Source: Collinsella tanakaei
GTDB lineage: Bacteria; Actinomycetota; Coriobacteriia; Coriobacteriales; Coriobacteriaceae
Length of the DNA: 64,000 bases
Assembly: GCF_021531055.1 (NCBI RefSeq)
Contig: NZ_JADYTL010000002.1
Span: 248,001 to 312,000 of the forward strand
Reading direction: 5' to 3'
Shown here: positions 53,080 through 61,490 of the stretch, in pieces
Position numbering within the stretch: position 1 is the stretch's first letter
How the letters are laid out: each line of letters starts with the position of its first letter
Notes under the pieces: model-generated
What the model was told of the DNA's origin: nothing
The model's database searches: none
The model's input: the letters and a program-made list of their open reading frames with translations, nothing else
Program-made: the position numbers and the translations under genes

Positions 53080-56079
53080 TTACTCGCAGAACAGGTAGCC
53101 GTAGGAGTCGCGCACCGCGGCGATGGTGCGGCGCACGGCGTCGGGCACGCCGCAGCCGGCGTCGTCCACGTCCACGACGCGGATCTCGCCGCCCAGACGC
53201 ACGGAGAACTTCCCGTCGGCGAGCTTCATGAAGCCGTCGTTCTCGGAGGCGAGCATGTCGTCGCCGCTCCAGAACAGCGTGAGTTTATCCTTGTAGGGAC
53301 GGCCGGTCTCATACGGGCAGAACACGGCGCAGTTGCCGCACTCGTTGCACATGCCGTCAACATGGACGACCTGCTGCTTGTCGAGGCCGGGCACCTCGAT
53401 CGCCACGTTGGCGCGGTTGGGGCACACGTCGCAGCAGACCTCGCACACCGCGGCGCAGCCGAGGCAGCGGGTGTGGGTGCAGGTTGCCTTGTCGCGGCAG
53501 AGGTTGCCCTTCTTGGCGATGGAGGCCGCGACATCCAGCTGCTCGTTGGCGTCCGCGTAGTGGTTGAAGTCGACGTTCGCGATCGCGCGGGCGACCTCGG
53601 CGGCGTCGGCGATGGCCTCGACGACGGTCGCCGGACCGCGACGGCAGTCGCCTGCGGCCCACACGCCGGCCACACCGGTGGCCACGCCGGCCGGACGGCC
53701 GCGGCGGTCGACCTCGACGCCGGCGCCCTCGTAGAGCGACGCGTCGATGCGCTCGCCCACCGCGCAGATCACGGTGGTGGCGGGCACGGTCACGGTCTCA
53801 CCGGTCGGCTCGGGCGCACGGCGGCCGGAGGCGTCCGGCTCGCCGAGGCGCATGACGTTGCAGGTGAGCTCGCCGTCGGCCAGCGACACCGGGGCGAGCA
53901 GCTCCATGAACTCCACGCCGTCTTCGAGCGCGAAGTCCAGCTCCTCCTCGTCGGCGGGCATCTGGGCCTTGGTGCGGCGGTAGACCAGGCGGACGTTCTC
54001 CACGCCGGCGGCGCGCTTGGCCACGCGGGCGGCGTCCATGGCGGTGTTGCCGGCGCCGATGACCACGACGTCGGTGCCGAGCGACAGCGTCTCGGGCGCC
54101 TTCTTGGCGGCCTCGAGGAACTCGAGGACGTCGAGCTCGGCACCCTCGCCCAGGCCCGCGGAGCCGGGCAACCAGGCGCCGGTCGCCACGACGACGTCGG
54201 TGTAGCCCTCGGCACGCAGGGCGTCGATGGACTCGACGCGGGCGTTCAGCTTGACCTCGACGCCGAAGGCGCGGCAGAGCTCGACGTCGGCGTCGATGTC
54301 GGCGCTCGCGATGCGGAACTCGGGGATCACGTGGCGCACGATGCCGCCGAGTGTGTCCTTGGCCTCGAAGATCGTGACGGGCACGCCCGCGCGCGACAGG
54401 AAGAACGCCACGGCGAGGCCGGCCGGGCCGCCACCGATGACGGCGACGTTCTTATCGGAGACCTTCTCGGAGGCCCCGGCCTTGAGGCGCGGCAGCACGC
54501 TGTTGAACGCCTCGTGCGCGGCGCGCAGCTTGCTCGCGCGGATCTGGGCGCCCTCGGGCTCGTAGAAGGCGCGCTCGCAGCTCTTGCCGCAGGGGTGCGG
54601 GCAGATGGTGCCGGTGATGTGCGGCAGCGCGTTGCGCTCGATGATGATGGAGAACGCGTCCTCGAAGCGGCCCTCCTCCACGGCGGCCAGGTAGGCCGGG
54701 ATGTCCTGCGAGATGGGGCAGCCGGTGCGGCAGGGCGCGGTGAAGCAGTCCATGAGCGGCGTGCCGCCGGGCACCTTGGCCGAGGGCAGCTTGCGCAGCG
54801 GGTTGCGGTAGAGCGGGCTCACGAGCGAATCCTCCTGGATCGCCACGACGGCGTCGAGCGAGATGCCCTCGAACGCGCGACCGTCCAGATCCTCGAACTC
54901 GCCGGCGATCTGACTCATGCGCTCATAGCCGCCGGGCTTGAGCACGTCGGTCGCCATGGTGATCGGCCAGATGCCCGCGTCGTACAGCGAGCGGATGTTG
55001 TAGACCGTCGCACCGCCGGAGTAGGAGATGCGCAGCTTGCCACAGAACTGCTCGGTGATACGGCGCGCCACCTCGATGGTGAGCGAGAACAGCGTGCGAC
55101 CGGACATGTACATCTCGTCGCTCGGCAGCTCGCCGCGGGTCACGTCGACCGGGAAGGTGTTGGTGAGCTTGACGCCGAAGTCCAAACCGCGCTCGGCGCA
55201 CAGGGCCATCAGGCGCTCGAACATAGGCACGGCATCTTCCCATTGCAGGTCCTCGACGAAATGGCGGTCGTCGAAGGCGATGTAGTCGAAGCCGAGCTCG
55301 TTCAGGCGCGCACGGGCGAAGTCGTAGCCCAGAAGCGTCGGGTTGCACTTGATGTAGGTGTTGAGGTTCTTCTCGGTGATGAGGTAGGTGGCGATGCGCT
55401 CGATCTCGGCGGGCGGGCAGCCGTGCAGCGTGGACTCGGTGATGGAGTTGGACACGCGCGCCGGGATGGAGTCGACAAACGCGGCGTCGACGTTCTGGAA
55501 GCGGTCGAGGTTGGCCAGCGCCCACTCACGGCACTCGGCCCACACCTCGGAGCCGGAGGCGTCCTTCATGCCCTCGATGTAGGCGTCGACCTTCGGCGAC
55601 TTGATGCCCTCCAGATCGTATCCCACGCTCATGTTGAACACGAAACCGTCGGGTTCGCCCAGGCCGTACTCGCGGGCGATCAGGTGGCAGGCGAACCAGG
55701 CCTTGACGTACTCGGCATAGGCCTGCGGCACCTCGAGCTCGGTGGACCACTCGCAGTTGTAGCACTCGTCAGCGGCGGTGATGCAGGGCTTGTTCACGCA
55801 GGCCGACAGCTCCTCACCGTCCATGACCTGGACGGTCTTGAGCTCGAAGAAGCGCGAGCCGGCCACGTAGGCGGCGATGATGTTCTGCGCGAGCTGCGTG
55901 TTGGGGCCGGCGGCCGGGCCGAAGGGCGTCTCGATCTTCTCGTCGAAGATCGGCAGGGCGCCGGCGGCGTTGGCGCGCACGATCTTGCGCACGCCGAAGA
56001 TCGAGCCGGACTCGTCGTGCTCGGTCATCACCCAGTTCATCAGATTCGAAAACGGAATGGGCCTCATGATGTCGCTCAT
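53080..56079 (-). CDS. ygfK: YgfK-type iron-sulfur flavoprotein (putative selenate reductase subunit)
   Basis: About 999 residues. N-terminal dihydroorotate dehydrogenase-like TIM barrel (GPNTQLAQN, FELKTVQVMDGEE), a linker Fe-S segment (CFTAPCRTGCP), then a GltD-like FAD/NAD(P) part: VIGGGPAGLAVAFFLSRAG and VVIGAGNTAMDAARVAKRA. The C-terminus has cysteine-rich CLGCAAVCEVCCDVCP and CNECGNCAVFCPYE. The ATG at 56079 was chosen over 56085 because GAGGGG is then 8 bp away; the frame opens farther up within family A repeats. It is a likely electron hub between NAD(P)H and XdhD, or reduces a purine ring (inference). Confidence 0.9.
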   Translation of the reverse strand: MSDIMRPIPFSNLMNWVMTEHDESGSIFGVRKIVRANAAGALPIFDEKIETPFGPAAGPNTQLAQNIIAAYVAGSRFFELKTVQVMDGEELSACVNKPCITAADECYNCEWSTELEVPQAYAEYVKAWFACHLIAREYGLGEPDGFVFNMSVGYDLEGIKSPKVDAYIEGMKDASGSEVWAECREWALANLDRFQNVDAAFVDSIPARVSNSITESTLHGCPPAEIERIATYLITEKNLNTYIKCNPTLLGYDFARARLNELGFDYIAFDDRHFVEDLQWEDAVPMFERLMALCAERGLDFGVKLTNTFPVDVTRGELPSDEMYMSGRTLFSLTIEVARRITEQFCGKLRISYSGGATVYNIRSLYDAGIWPITMATDVLKPGGYERMSQIAGEFEDLDGRAFEGISLDAVVAIQEDSLVSPLYRNPLRKLPSAKVPGGTPLMDCFTAPCRTGCPISQDIPAYLAAVEEGRFEDAFSIIIERNALPHITGTICPHPCGKSCERAFYEPEGAQIRASKLRAAHEAFNSVLPRLKAGASEKVSDKNVAVIGGGPAGLAVAFFLSRAGVPVTIFEAKDTLGGIVRHVIPEFRIASADIDADVELCRAFGVEVKLNARVESIDALRAEGYTDVVVATGAWLPGSAGLGEGAELDVLEFLEAAKKAPETLSLGTDVVVIGAGNTAMDAARVAKRAAGVENVRLVYRRTKAQMPADEEELDFALEDGVEFMELLAPVSLADGELTCNVMRLGEPDASGRRAPEPTGETVTVPATTVICAVGERIDASLYEGAGVEVDRRGRPAGVATGVAGVWAAGDCRRGPATVVEAIADAAEVARAIANVDFNHYADANEQLDVAASIAKKGNLCRDKATCTHTRCLGCAAVCEVCCDVCPNRANVAIEVPGLDKQQVVHVDGMCNECGNCAVFCPYETGRPYKDKLTLFWSGDDMLASENDGFMKLADGKFSVRLGGEIRVVDVDDAGCGVPDAVRRTIAAVRDSYGYLFCE

Positions 56080-56101
56080 TGTCATATCCCCTCTTATCGA
56101 T

Positions 56102-56181
56102 GGGTTGGTTGGGGACGTGTTCCATCCAACCCCTTCAATCCCTCTTGATGGGTTGGAGGGAACACGTCCCCCAACCAACCC
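56102..56181. repeat. Family A inverted pair between ssnA and ygfK
   Basis: Units 56102-56133 and 56150-56181 face each other, carrying GGTTGGGGACGTGTTCC and GGAACACGTCC. One pair of outer bases differs. It lies inside a same-direction gene run, so it cannot be a strict operon end if the run is one transcript. Confidence 0.8.
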
Positions 56182-56191
56182 GTTCACGTCT

Positions 56192-57544
56192 TTAGTAGGT
56201 GCGACCGTTCAGCTCGCCCCAAAGCTTCTTGCTCTGCTCCATGGTCCAGGCGTTGATGCGCTCCTCGTCGAAGGCCACGAACTCGCGGTCGCGGTAGAGC
56301 ACCTTGCCGTTGACGATCGTGGTGCGGCAGTTCTTGCCCATCATGCCGAACAGCATATGGCCGTCGACGTTCTCCTCGGAAAACGGCGTGAACTTGTTGT
56401 AGTCCATCACGATCACGTCGGCGGCGGCACCGGGCGCCAGCACGCCGATCTTGCGACCGAAGTATTCGCTCGCCATGGCGGGGTTGTTCTGGAAGAGCAT
56501 CGTCATGGCCTCGCCCCAGCCCACGTTGGGCATGGCGGCGTTGTGACGCTGGATGACGAGGAAGACCTTCAGGCTCTCGAGCATGTCGTGCGTGTAGGCG
56601 TCGGTGCCCATGTGCACCGGGATGCCGCGACGGAAGAACTCGAGCACCGGCGCGCAGCCCACGGCGTTGCCCATGTTGGACTCGGGGTTGTTGACGATAT
56701 GGGTACCGGTCTCCTTGATGATGTCCATCTCGGCGGGCGTGACGTGGATGCAGTGACCGAGCATCGTGCGCGGGCCGAGCAGGTCGTGCTGCAGCAGGCG
56801 CTCGATCGGCGAGATGCCGCCGCGGTTCTTCCGGCTGTCCCATACGTCGTTCATGCCCTCGCACACGTGGATGTGGAAGCCGGTGAGGCCGCCATTGGCC
56901 TCGGCCATCTTGTCCATCGTCTCGTCGGACAGCGTGAAGGTGGCGTGTCCGCCGAACATCGCGGCGATCATGGAGTTGCCCTCGGCCTGGGCCTTCGCGG
57001 CCCACTGCGCGAACTCGGCGTTCTCGGCGATCGACTGGTCGCGCTTGGCATCGCCGCGGCGGTCGGAGGTCTCGTAGCACAGGCACGCGCGGATGCCCGT
57101 CTCCTCGCAGACGTCCTTGATGGCAAAGAGGGACCCCGGGATCTCGCAGAAGCTCGCGTGGTGGTCGAAGATCGTGGTCACGCCGTCGCGCAGGCTGTCG
57201 AGCACCGTGGCGTAGGCGCTCGCGCGGGTGCCATCCAGTGTGAGGTTGTCATCGATCTTCCACCACTGCTGCTCGAGGTTCTCGAGGAAGTTGGTGGGGT
57301 TGCAGCCCTTGATGGCAAGGCCGCGAGCCAGGCCGGAATAGATGTGGGTATGGCAGTTCACGAGACCCGGCATGATGATGCCGCCGTGCGCGTCGACGTA
57401 CTCGGCGCCGGGGTTGGCGGCGGTCAGCTCGCCTTCATCCCCCACCGCAACGATGGAATCTCCGTCGATCAGGACCGCGCCGCGCTCCAGATACGGCATC
57501 TCCTCGTCGCGAGTGACGACCGACCCGTTACCTACGATAAGCAT
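56192..57544 (-). CDS. ssnA: SsnA family amidohydrolase
   Basis: Metal-dependent deaminase/hydrolase of the chlorohydrolase-guanine deaminase group. HxH is at 65-67 (NCHTHIYSG), then FHIHVCEG, LGHCIHV and MGTDAYTHD supply the remaining ligands. 450 residues from the ATG at 57544 after GAAGGGAG. SsnA is a standard member of the gut purine-degradation gene set beside ygfK and xdhD. Its exact step is not settled; deamination or ring opening of a purine derivative fits the fold. Confidence 0.9.
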   Translation of the reverse strand: MLIVGNGSVVTRDEEMPYLERGAVLIDGDSIVAVGDEGELTAANPGAEYVDAHGGIIMPGLVNCHTHIYSGLARGLAIKGCNPTNFLENLEQQWWKIDDNLTLDGTRASAYATVLDSLRDGVTTIFDHHASFCEIPGSLFAIKDVCEETGIRACLCYETSDRRGDAKRDQSIAENAEFAQWAAKAQAEGNSMIAAMFGGHATFTLSDETMDKMAEANGGLTGFHIHVCEGMNDVWDSRKNRGGISPIERLLQHDLLGPRTMLGHCIHVTPAEMDIIKETGTHIVNNPESNMGNAVGCAPVLEFFRRGIPVHMGTDAYTHDMLESLKVFLVIQRHNAAMPNVGWGEAMTMLFQNNPAMASEYFGRKIGVLAPGAAADVIVMDYNKFTPFSEENVDGHMLFGMMGKNCRTTIVNGKVLYRDREFVAFDEERINAWTMEQSKKLWGELNGRTY

Positions 57545-57764
57545 GGGTTCTCCCTTCGTCGTCAAGGCGGGGTTTAACACCTCGGACATATGTTGTTGCG
57601 ACGCGTCTCGGCCCGAGCCGGCGGGCGGGCACCTCCCCCGTCCTACGCGCACGCCCGGCGCGGTGTGCCGGGCGGATTATCCCTCGTCGCGCACGGTGCG
57701 GCGGATGGGACGCCGGACCGCGCGAGAGGGCGCCCTGCCGCACGGGACCGGGCGCCTGAGTCGC

Positions 57765-59156
57765 CTACTTCTTGTGATCGGGCAGCACGGCGCCGACCGC
57801 GGCCTCCTTGGCGGCGTCGACATGGCGGTCGACCGGAGGCGTCGGGGGAAGGATGAGGTTCAGGATGATGGCCATGATGGCGCAGGGAGTGATGGCGTTG
57901 GAGCCGACGACCGTCGAGATCCACGTGGGCATGCCCTCGCCGGCAAGGCAGCCGGAGGCCATCCAGATGCCGAGGCCGAACACGACGGACGTGCCGACGA
58001 TGGTGGCGACGCGCTGGGTCAGGCCCTCCTTGGTGAACATGCGGATGCCGTTCATGGTGATGGTGCCGAACACGCCGACGGTCGCGCCGCCGATGACCGG
58101 CTGCGGGATGGCGGTCAGCAGGGCGGACAGCTGCGGGAAGAGGCCGGCGAGCGCGAAGACCGCCGCCACGATGGCGAACACCCACTTGTTGATGACCTTG
58201 TTGGAGGCGATGATGCCGACGTTCTGGCCGAGCGCGCTGGTGGGCAGGCCGCCGATGAAGGCGGAGATGATGCTCGTCACGCCCTGCGACACGATGGCGC
58301 CGGACAGCTCGCGCTCCTCAGGCATGCGGTCGATGGAACCCAGGCAGGCGGCGGAGACGTCGCCGATGACCTGGATGGCGACCATCGGGTAGACCACGGC
58401 GAGCGTGATGCAGACCTCGGGATGGAACTCGAGGGCATAGGGCATGAGCTTGGGCAGGGCGAAGACGCCGGCGCTGCCCACGCTCGAGAAGTCGAGCATA
58501 CCGAAGGGCGCGGACACGATAATGCCCACGATCATGCCGAAGAACACGCTGCCGAGCTTGAGGGTGCCCTTGGTGAAGTTGGACAGGAAGAACACGACCG
58601 CGAACGTGATGAGCGCCACGATCCAGCTCTGCGGGGTGCCCCAGATGGGCGTGCCCTCGCCGCCGGCCATGTACTTGACGGCCGTCGGGTACAGCGACAC
58701 GCCGATCGTGAAGATGACCGTGCCGGTCACGACGGGCGGGAACAGGTTCTTGAGCTTGCTGTAGAACAGACCGAACAGGATCGCCGCGATACCGCCGACG
58801 ATCTCGCCGCCGAGCAGGGAGCCGAACGAGAAGTCGGCACCCATGGCCTGCAGCGCCGGCAGGAAGGCGAACGAGACGCCCATGACGATGGGCAGGCCGC
58901 CGCCGATGCGGCGGAACGGGGCGAACGCTTGGAGCGCTGTGTCGATCGCCGACAGGATCAGCGCCACCTGGATGATGTCGGTGCGCGCCTGGGCGTCCCA
59001 GTTGTACACCGACGCGATGATGATCGCCGGGGTGATGATGCCCGCGAACGAGGCCAGCACGTGCTGGAGCGCGCAGGGCACCATATCCTTGATGGGGGGC
59101 ATTCCCTCGCGCGTGAACAGCGCATCATGCGAGGAGGCCGTGATGCCGTTTGCCAT
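57765..59156 (-). CDS. NCS2 family purine (xanthine/urate) permease
   Basis: 463 residues with about 14 membrane segments. NCS2 motifs: QVIGDVSAA for the helix-8 substrate region and GGLPTSALGQNVGIIASN for the family QNxG motif (about 308-325). Imports xanthine, uric acid or uracil with protons. First gene of the second arm and divergent from the second YheO/DauR-type regulator, so purine import is likely the induced step. Substrate choice is inferred from the neighbourhood. Confidence 0.9.
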   Translation of the reverse strand: MANGITASSHDALFTREGMPPIKDMVPCALQHVLASFAGIITPAIIIASVYNWDAQARTDIIQVALILSAIDTALQAFAPFRRIGGGLPIVMGVSFAFLPALQAMGADFSFGSLLGGEIVGGIAAILFGLFYSKLKNLFPPVVTGTVIFTIGVSLYPTAVKYMAGGEGTPIWGTPQSWIVALITFAVVFFLSNFTKGTLKLGSVFFGMIVGIIVSAPFGMLDFSSVGSAGVFALPKLMPYALEFHPEVCITLAVVYPMVAIQVIGDVSAACLGSIDRMPEERELSGAIVSQGVTSIISAFIGGLPTSALGQNVGIIASNKVINKWVFAIVAAVFALAGLFPQLSALLTAIPQPVIGGATVGVFGTITMNGIRMFTKEGLTQRVATIVGTSVVFGLGIWMASGCLAGEGMPTWISTVVGSNAITPCAIMAIILNLILPPTPPVDRHVDAAKEAAVGAVLPDHKK

Positions 59157-59218
59157 ATCAGACCACTACTTTCTTCCAGGCCGCGGGGTGCCGTACCCGC
59201 AGCATTCCAGTTGCACCA

Positions 59219-59247
59219 ATCGTAAGATAGGAAATTCTCATGTTCAA
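59219..59247 (-). promoter_or_regulatory. Candidate promoter of the permease-led operon
   Basis: On the minus strand TTGAAC, 17 bp, TACGAT, about 63 bp upstream of the permease start, in an AT-rich stretch. No copy of the ygeX/ridA operator motif was found here. Confidence 0.5.
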
Positions 59248-59321
59248 TAATAATTTTTTACCACTCGCCAAACGGTAGGTTGAAGCCCGTAAGTGCGACC
59301 GATACGGAATGTGCCCGCAGA

Positions 59322-59405
59322 GCGTGAAAACACCCCGGCGACTTTTTTACATTGGCCTATGTCCGCATAGGCCAATGTAAAAAAGTCGCCGGGGTGTTTT
59401 CACGC
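59322..59405. repeat. Family E long perfect hairpin, copy 3 (40-bp arms, 4-nt loop)
   Basis: Arms 59322-59361 and 59366-59405 pair perfectly with loop TCCG. ACACCCCGGCGACTTTTTTACA aligns position by position with copies 1 and 2 while the loop-proximal ATTGGCCTATG is unique. It lies between the divergent permease and regulator genes, so it is not downstream of either. The rest of the 446-bp gap holds the permease promoter. Confidence 0.85.
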
Positions 59406-59602
59406 GCAGGGCCTCCGCGCGACCGCTCGCCGACCATAAGCAACCGCTCACGTGGGTTGAAGCGCTCGGCATGGGTCCTGCCGGTGTCCTTTCCACCTTC
59501 GCTTCTTCTCATTACCCTCGCGTGCGTATAATAAAACCTAACCGATGAAAAATTGTTATCGCAGTAGCATATATTCGGTTCTGCGCCGTCGAATGGAGCA
59601 TC

Positions 59603-60310
59603 ATGAACGCGACCGTCAAGAGTTTCGTACCCCTCGTCGACTTCCTCGAGGCCGTCTTGGGCGCAAACAGCGAGATCGTCCTGCACGACTTCACCGATCC
59701 CGACCACTCCATCGTCGACATCCGCAACGCGCACGTCTCCGGCCGCACCATCGGCGCGCCCGCGACCGACCTCGCCGTCAAGATCATGAACGGCGCCTAT
59801 GCCGACCGCGATTTCGTCGCCGGCTACACCACCCGCAGCGCGGGCAACAAGGCGCTGCGCTCCGCATCATTCATCATCCGCGAAGACGGCCGCTGCGTGG
59901 GCATGATGTGCATCAACACCGACGTCTCGCTGCTCAACCGACTCGACGCCCTCGTGCAGCAGATCGTGACGGCCTACGGCGGCGTCCCGACATCCGAGTC
60001 CGCCGCCGGCACCGAGGCGCCCACCGCACCCGTCCTGCCGATCCACACCGCCGCCTCGGGCGCCCACGAGGTCGAGAGCCTCACCGACTCGACGCAGGAC
60101 CTCATCGCCCGCAACATCGAGGACCTCGTCGCCGAGCGTGGCCTTTCCATCGACAAGCTCGGGCAGGCCGAGCGCGTCGACATCATCCGCACGCTCAACG
60201 CCAACGGCATGTTCCTGCTCAAAGGTGCTGTCGCCAGCTGTGCGGAGACCATGGGGATCTCGGAGCCGAGCGTCTATCGCTACCTGCAGAAGGTTCGCAA
60301 AGAGGGCTGA
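59603..60310 (+). CDS. YheO/DauR-type PAS and HTH transcriptional regulator (2)
   Basis: 235 residues, same layout as the protein at 28801: PAS-like region (GANSEIVLHDFTDPDHSIVD, SASFIIREDGRCVGMMCIN), a Pro/Ala-rich linker near 135-155, and a C-terminal HTH (RVDIIRTLNANGMFLLKGAV, then MGISEPSVYRYL). It is divergent from the permease operon and probably regulates it. The ATG at 59603 follows GGAGC. Two paralogues, one per arm, suggest two ligands or a division of targets. Confidence 0.88.
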   Translation: MNATVKSFVPLVDFLEAVLGANSEIVLHDFTDPDHSIVDIRNAHVSGRTIGAPATDLAVKIMNGAYADRDFVAGYTTRSAGNKALRSASFIIREDGRCVGMMCINTDVSLLNRLDALVQQIVTAYGGVPTSESAAGTEAPTAPVLPIHTAASGAHEVESLTDSTQDLIARNIEDLVAERGLSIDKLGQAERVDIIRTLNANGMFLLKGAVASCAETMGISEPSVYRYLQKVRKEG

Positions 60311-60398
60311 TCACACGGAGCTGGCAGGACGCCGCAACGCGTTGTGCTGCGTTTTCGCCCGATTCGTCGTCCTTTCTTCCCACGTTTCGGCGCTACTC

Positions 60399-60525
60399 CG
60401 TTTACGGTTCGGTTTTGCGGGCGCCTCTCGAGTACACGCGCGTTCCGCGTTCACGTTTGCGCAGGTCACGGCCTTGTCCGTTGTTCGTCTATATTACGAG
60501 ATCGCTCAAAACCGAACCCTAAACG
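60399..60525. repeat. Family D inverted pair, copy 2
   Basis: CGTTTACGGTTCGGTTTT is mirrored by AAAACCGAACCCTAAACG around ~90 bp, the same layout as 29547-29673. Both copies lie 90-105 bp downstream of a YheO/DauR-type regulator gene. The rest of the 375-bp gap has no gene other than the hairpin at 60623. Confidence 0.75.
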
Positions 60526-60622
60526 TCATCACGGCTCCTGGCACCCTGCGTGCGACACGTATCCGCCGTTTTCCCACCTTCGTTTCCTGCGATTTCGGCG
60601 CAGCGTGACCTTCCAAACCAGA

Positions 60623-60654
60623 ACAAGGGGCCGTGCACATGCACGACCCCTTGT
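60623..60654 (-). terminator. Hairpin after ridA
   Basis: ACAAGGGG(C/T)CGTGCA and its complement form a long stem with one bulge, 32 bp past the ridA stop on the minus strand. A T-rich tract is lacking, so it is a possible rather than a clear terminator. Confidence 0.5.
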
Positions 60655-60685
60655 ACCGTTTGCCTGTTTGCGGGGAAATCCGCGA

Positions 60686-61063
60686 CTACAGCGCGGCGAT
60701 GACCTCGATCTCGACCAGGCCACCGGCGGGAAGCGCGCCCACCTGCACGGCGCTGCGCGCCGGGAACGGCTGGGAGAACTTGGAGGCGTAGATCTCGTTC
60801 ACCTTGGCGAAATCGGCGATATCGGCCAGGAAGACCGTCGTCTTGACCACGTTGTCGAAAGTGGCGCCGGCGGCGGCGAGCAGGGCCTCGACGTTGGCGA
60901 GCGACTGGGTCGCCTGCGCCTCGACGCCCTCGGGCATCTTGCCGGTCGCAGGGTCGATGCCGAGCTGGCCGGACAAAAAGACCATGTTGCCCGTCTTGAT
61001 GCCGGCGGAATAGGGGCCGAGCGCCGCGGGGGCCTTGTCGGATGCGATGACGTTCTTGTCCAT
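60686..61063 (-). CDS. ridA: RidA (YjgF/UK114) family enamine/imine deaminase
   Basis: Hydrolyses 2-aminoacrylate and other reactive enamines to keto acids and ammonia, protecting PLP enzymes. 125 residues: ALGPYSAGIKTGNMVFLSGQ, the conserved catalytic Arg in PARSAVQVGALPAGGLVEIE, and a C-terminal EVIAAL. The ATG at 61063 follows AAGGAG. It has its own promoter region with the same operator-like motif as ygeX, whose product passes through 2-aminoacrylate. Confidence 0.95.
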   Translation of the reverse strand: MDKNVIASDKAPAALGPYSAGIKTGNMVFLSGQLGIDPATGKMPEGVEAQATQSLANVEALLAAAGATFDNVVKTTVFLADIADFAKVNEIYASKFSQPFPARSAVQVGALPAGGLVEIEVIAAL

Positions 61064-61228
61064 GATCTGCTCCTTCGTTGCAGGTTGCCTACGTGCATCC
61101 ACAACGGACGCCGGAATCCGGAGGCTATGGTGGACTTCGGCATCCGTTGCGTATCGGGCCTAAAGCACGAACGGCCCGGCGCTTTCGCGCTGCTTCCGAT
61201 GCTAGCTCACGCTCTCACCGGTTGCAAG

Positions 61229-61258
61229 AAAATTATCACGTGTGAGAAAGTTTTATCC
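61229..61258 (-). promoter_or_regulatory. ridA promoter region with operator TCTCACACGTGATAA
   Basis: On the minus strand TCTCACACGTGATAAT includes the palindrome TCACGTGTGA (61236-61245 on the plus strand) and a GATAAT -10-like box. The motif matches the ygeX operator with one base change and is in the same orientation relative to transcription. It lies ~170 bp upstream of ridA. Confidence 0.6.
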
Positions 61259-61490
61259 GTAGGCGGCGGCGTGCGACGGTTGAATGGGAAAAGCGCCGAC
61301 CCCCCTCGCTCCCCAGGGCTGTCCGGCATGCGTCCGGACAGCGCTGCGCATCCCGTTGCGTGCTCGTCGGTGAACATACCGCTCGACCCGTGGCGAAATG
61401 GTACGGCCCTGCGCACCACACGGCTCTTGCGCGGGGCGCACGGTATACTCAGGGGCTGGAAAACCCGAACGATCAGCTGGAAAGAAGCGT

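Noticed and set aside
50334-56148. Long plus-strand open frames opposite xdhD and ygfK
   Set aside because: Antisense shadows caused by high GC in third codon positions; the minus-strand genes carry all recognisable domains.
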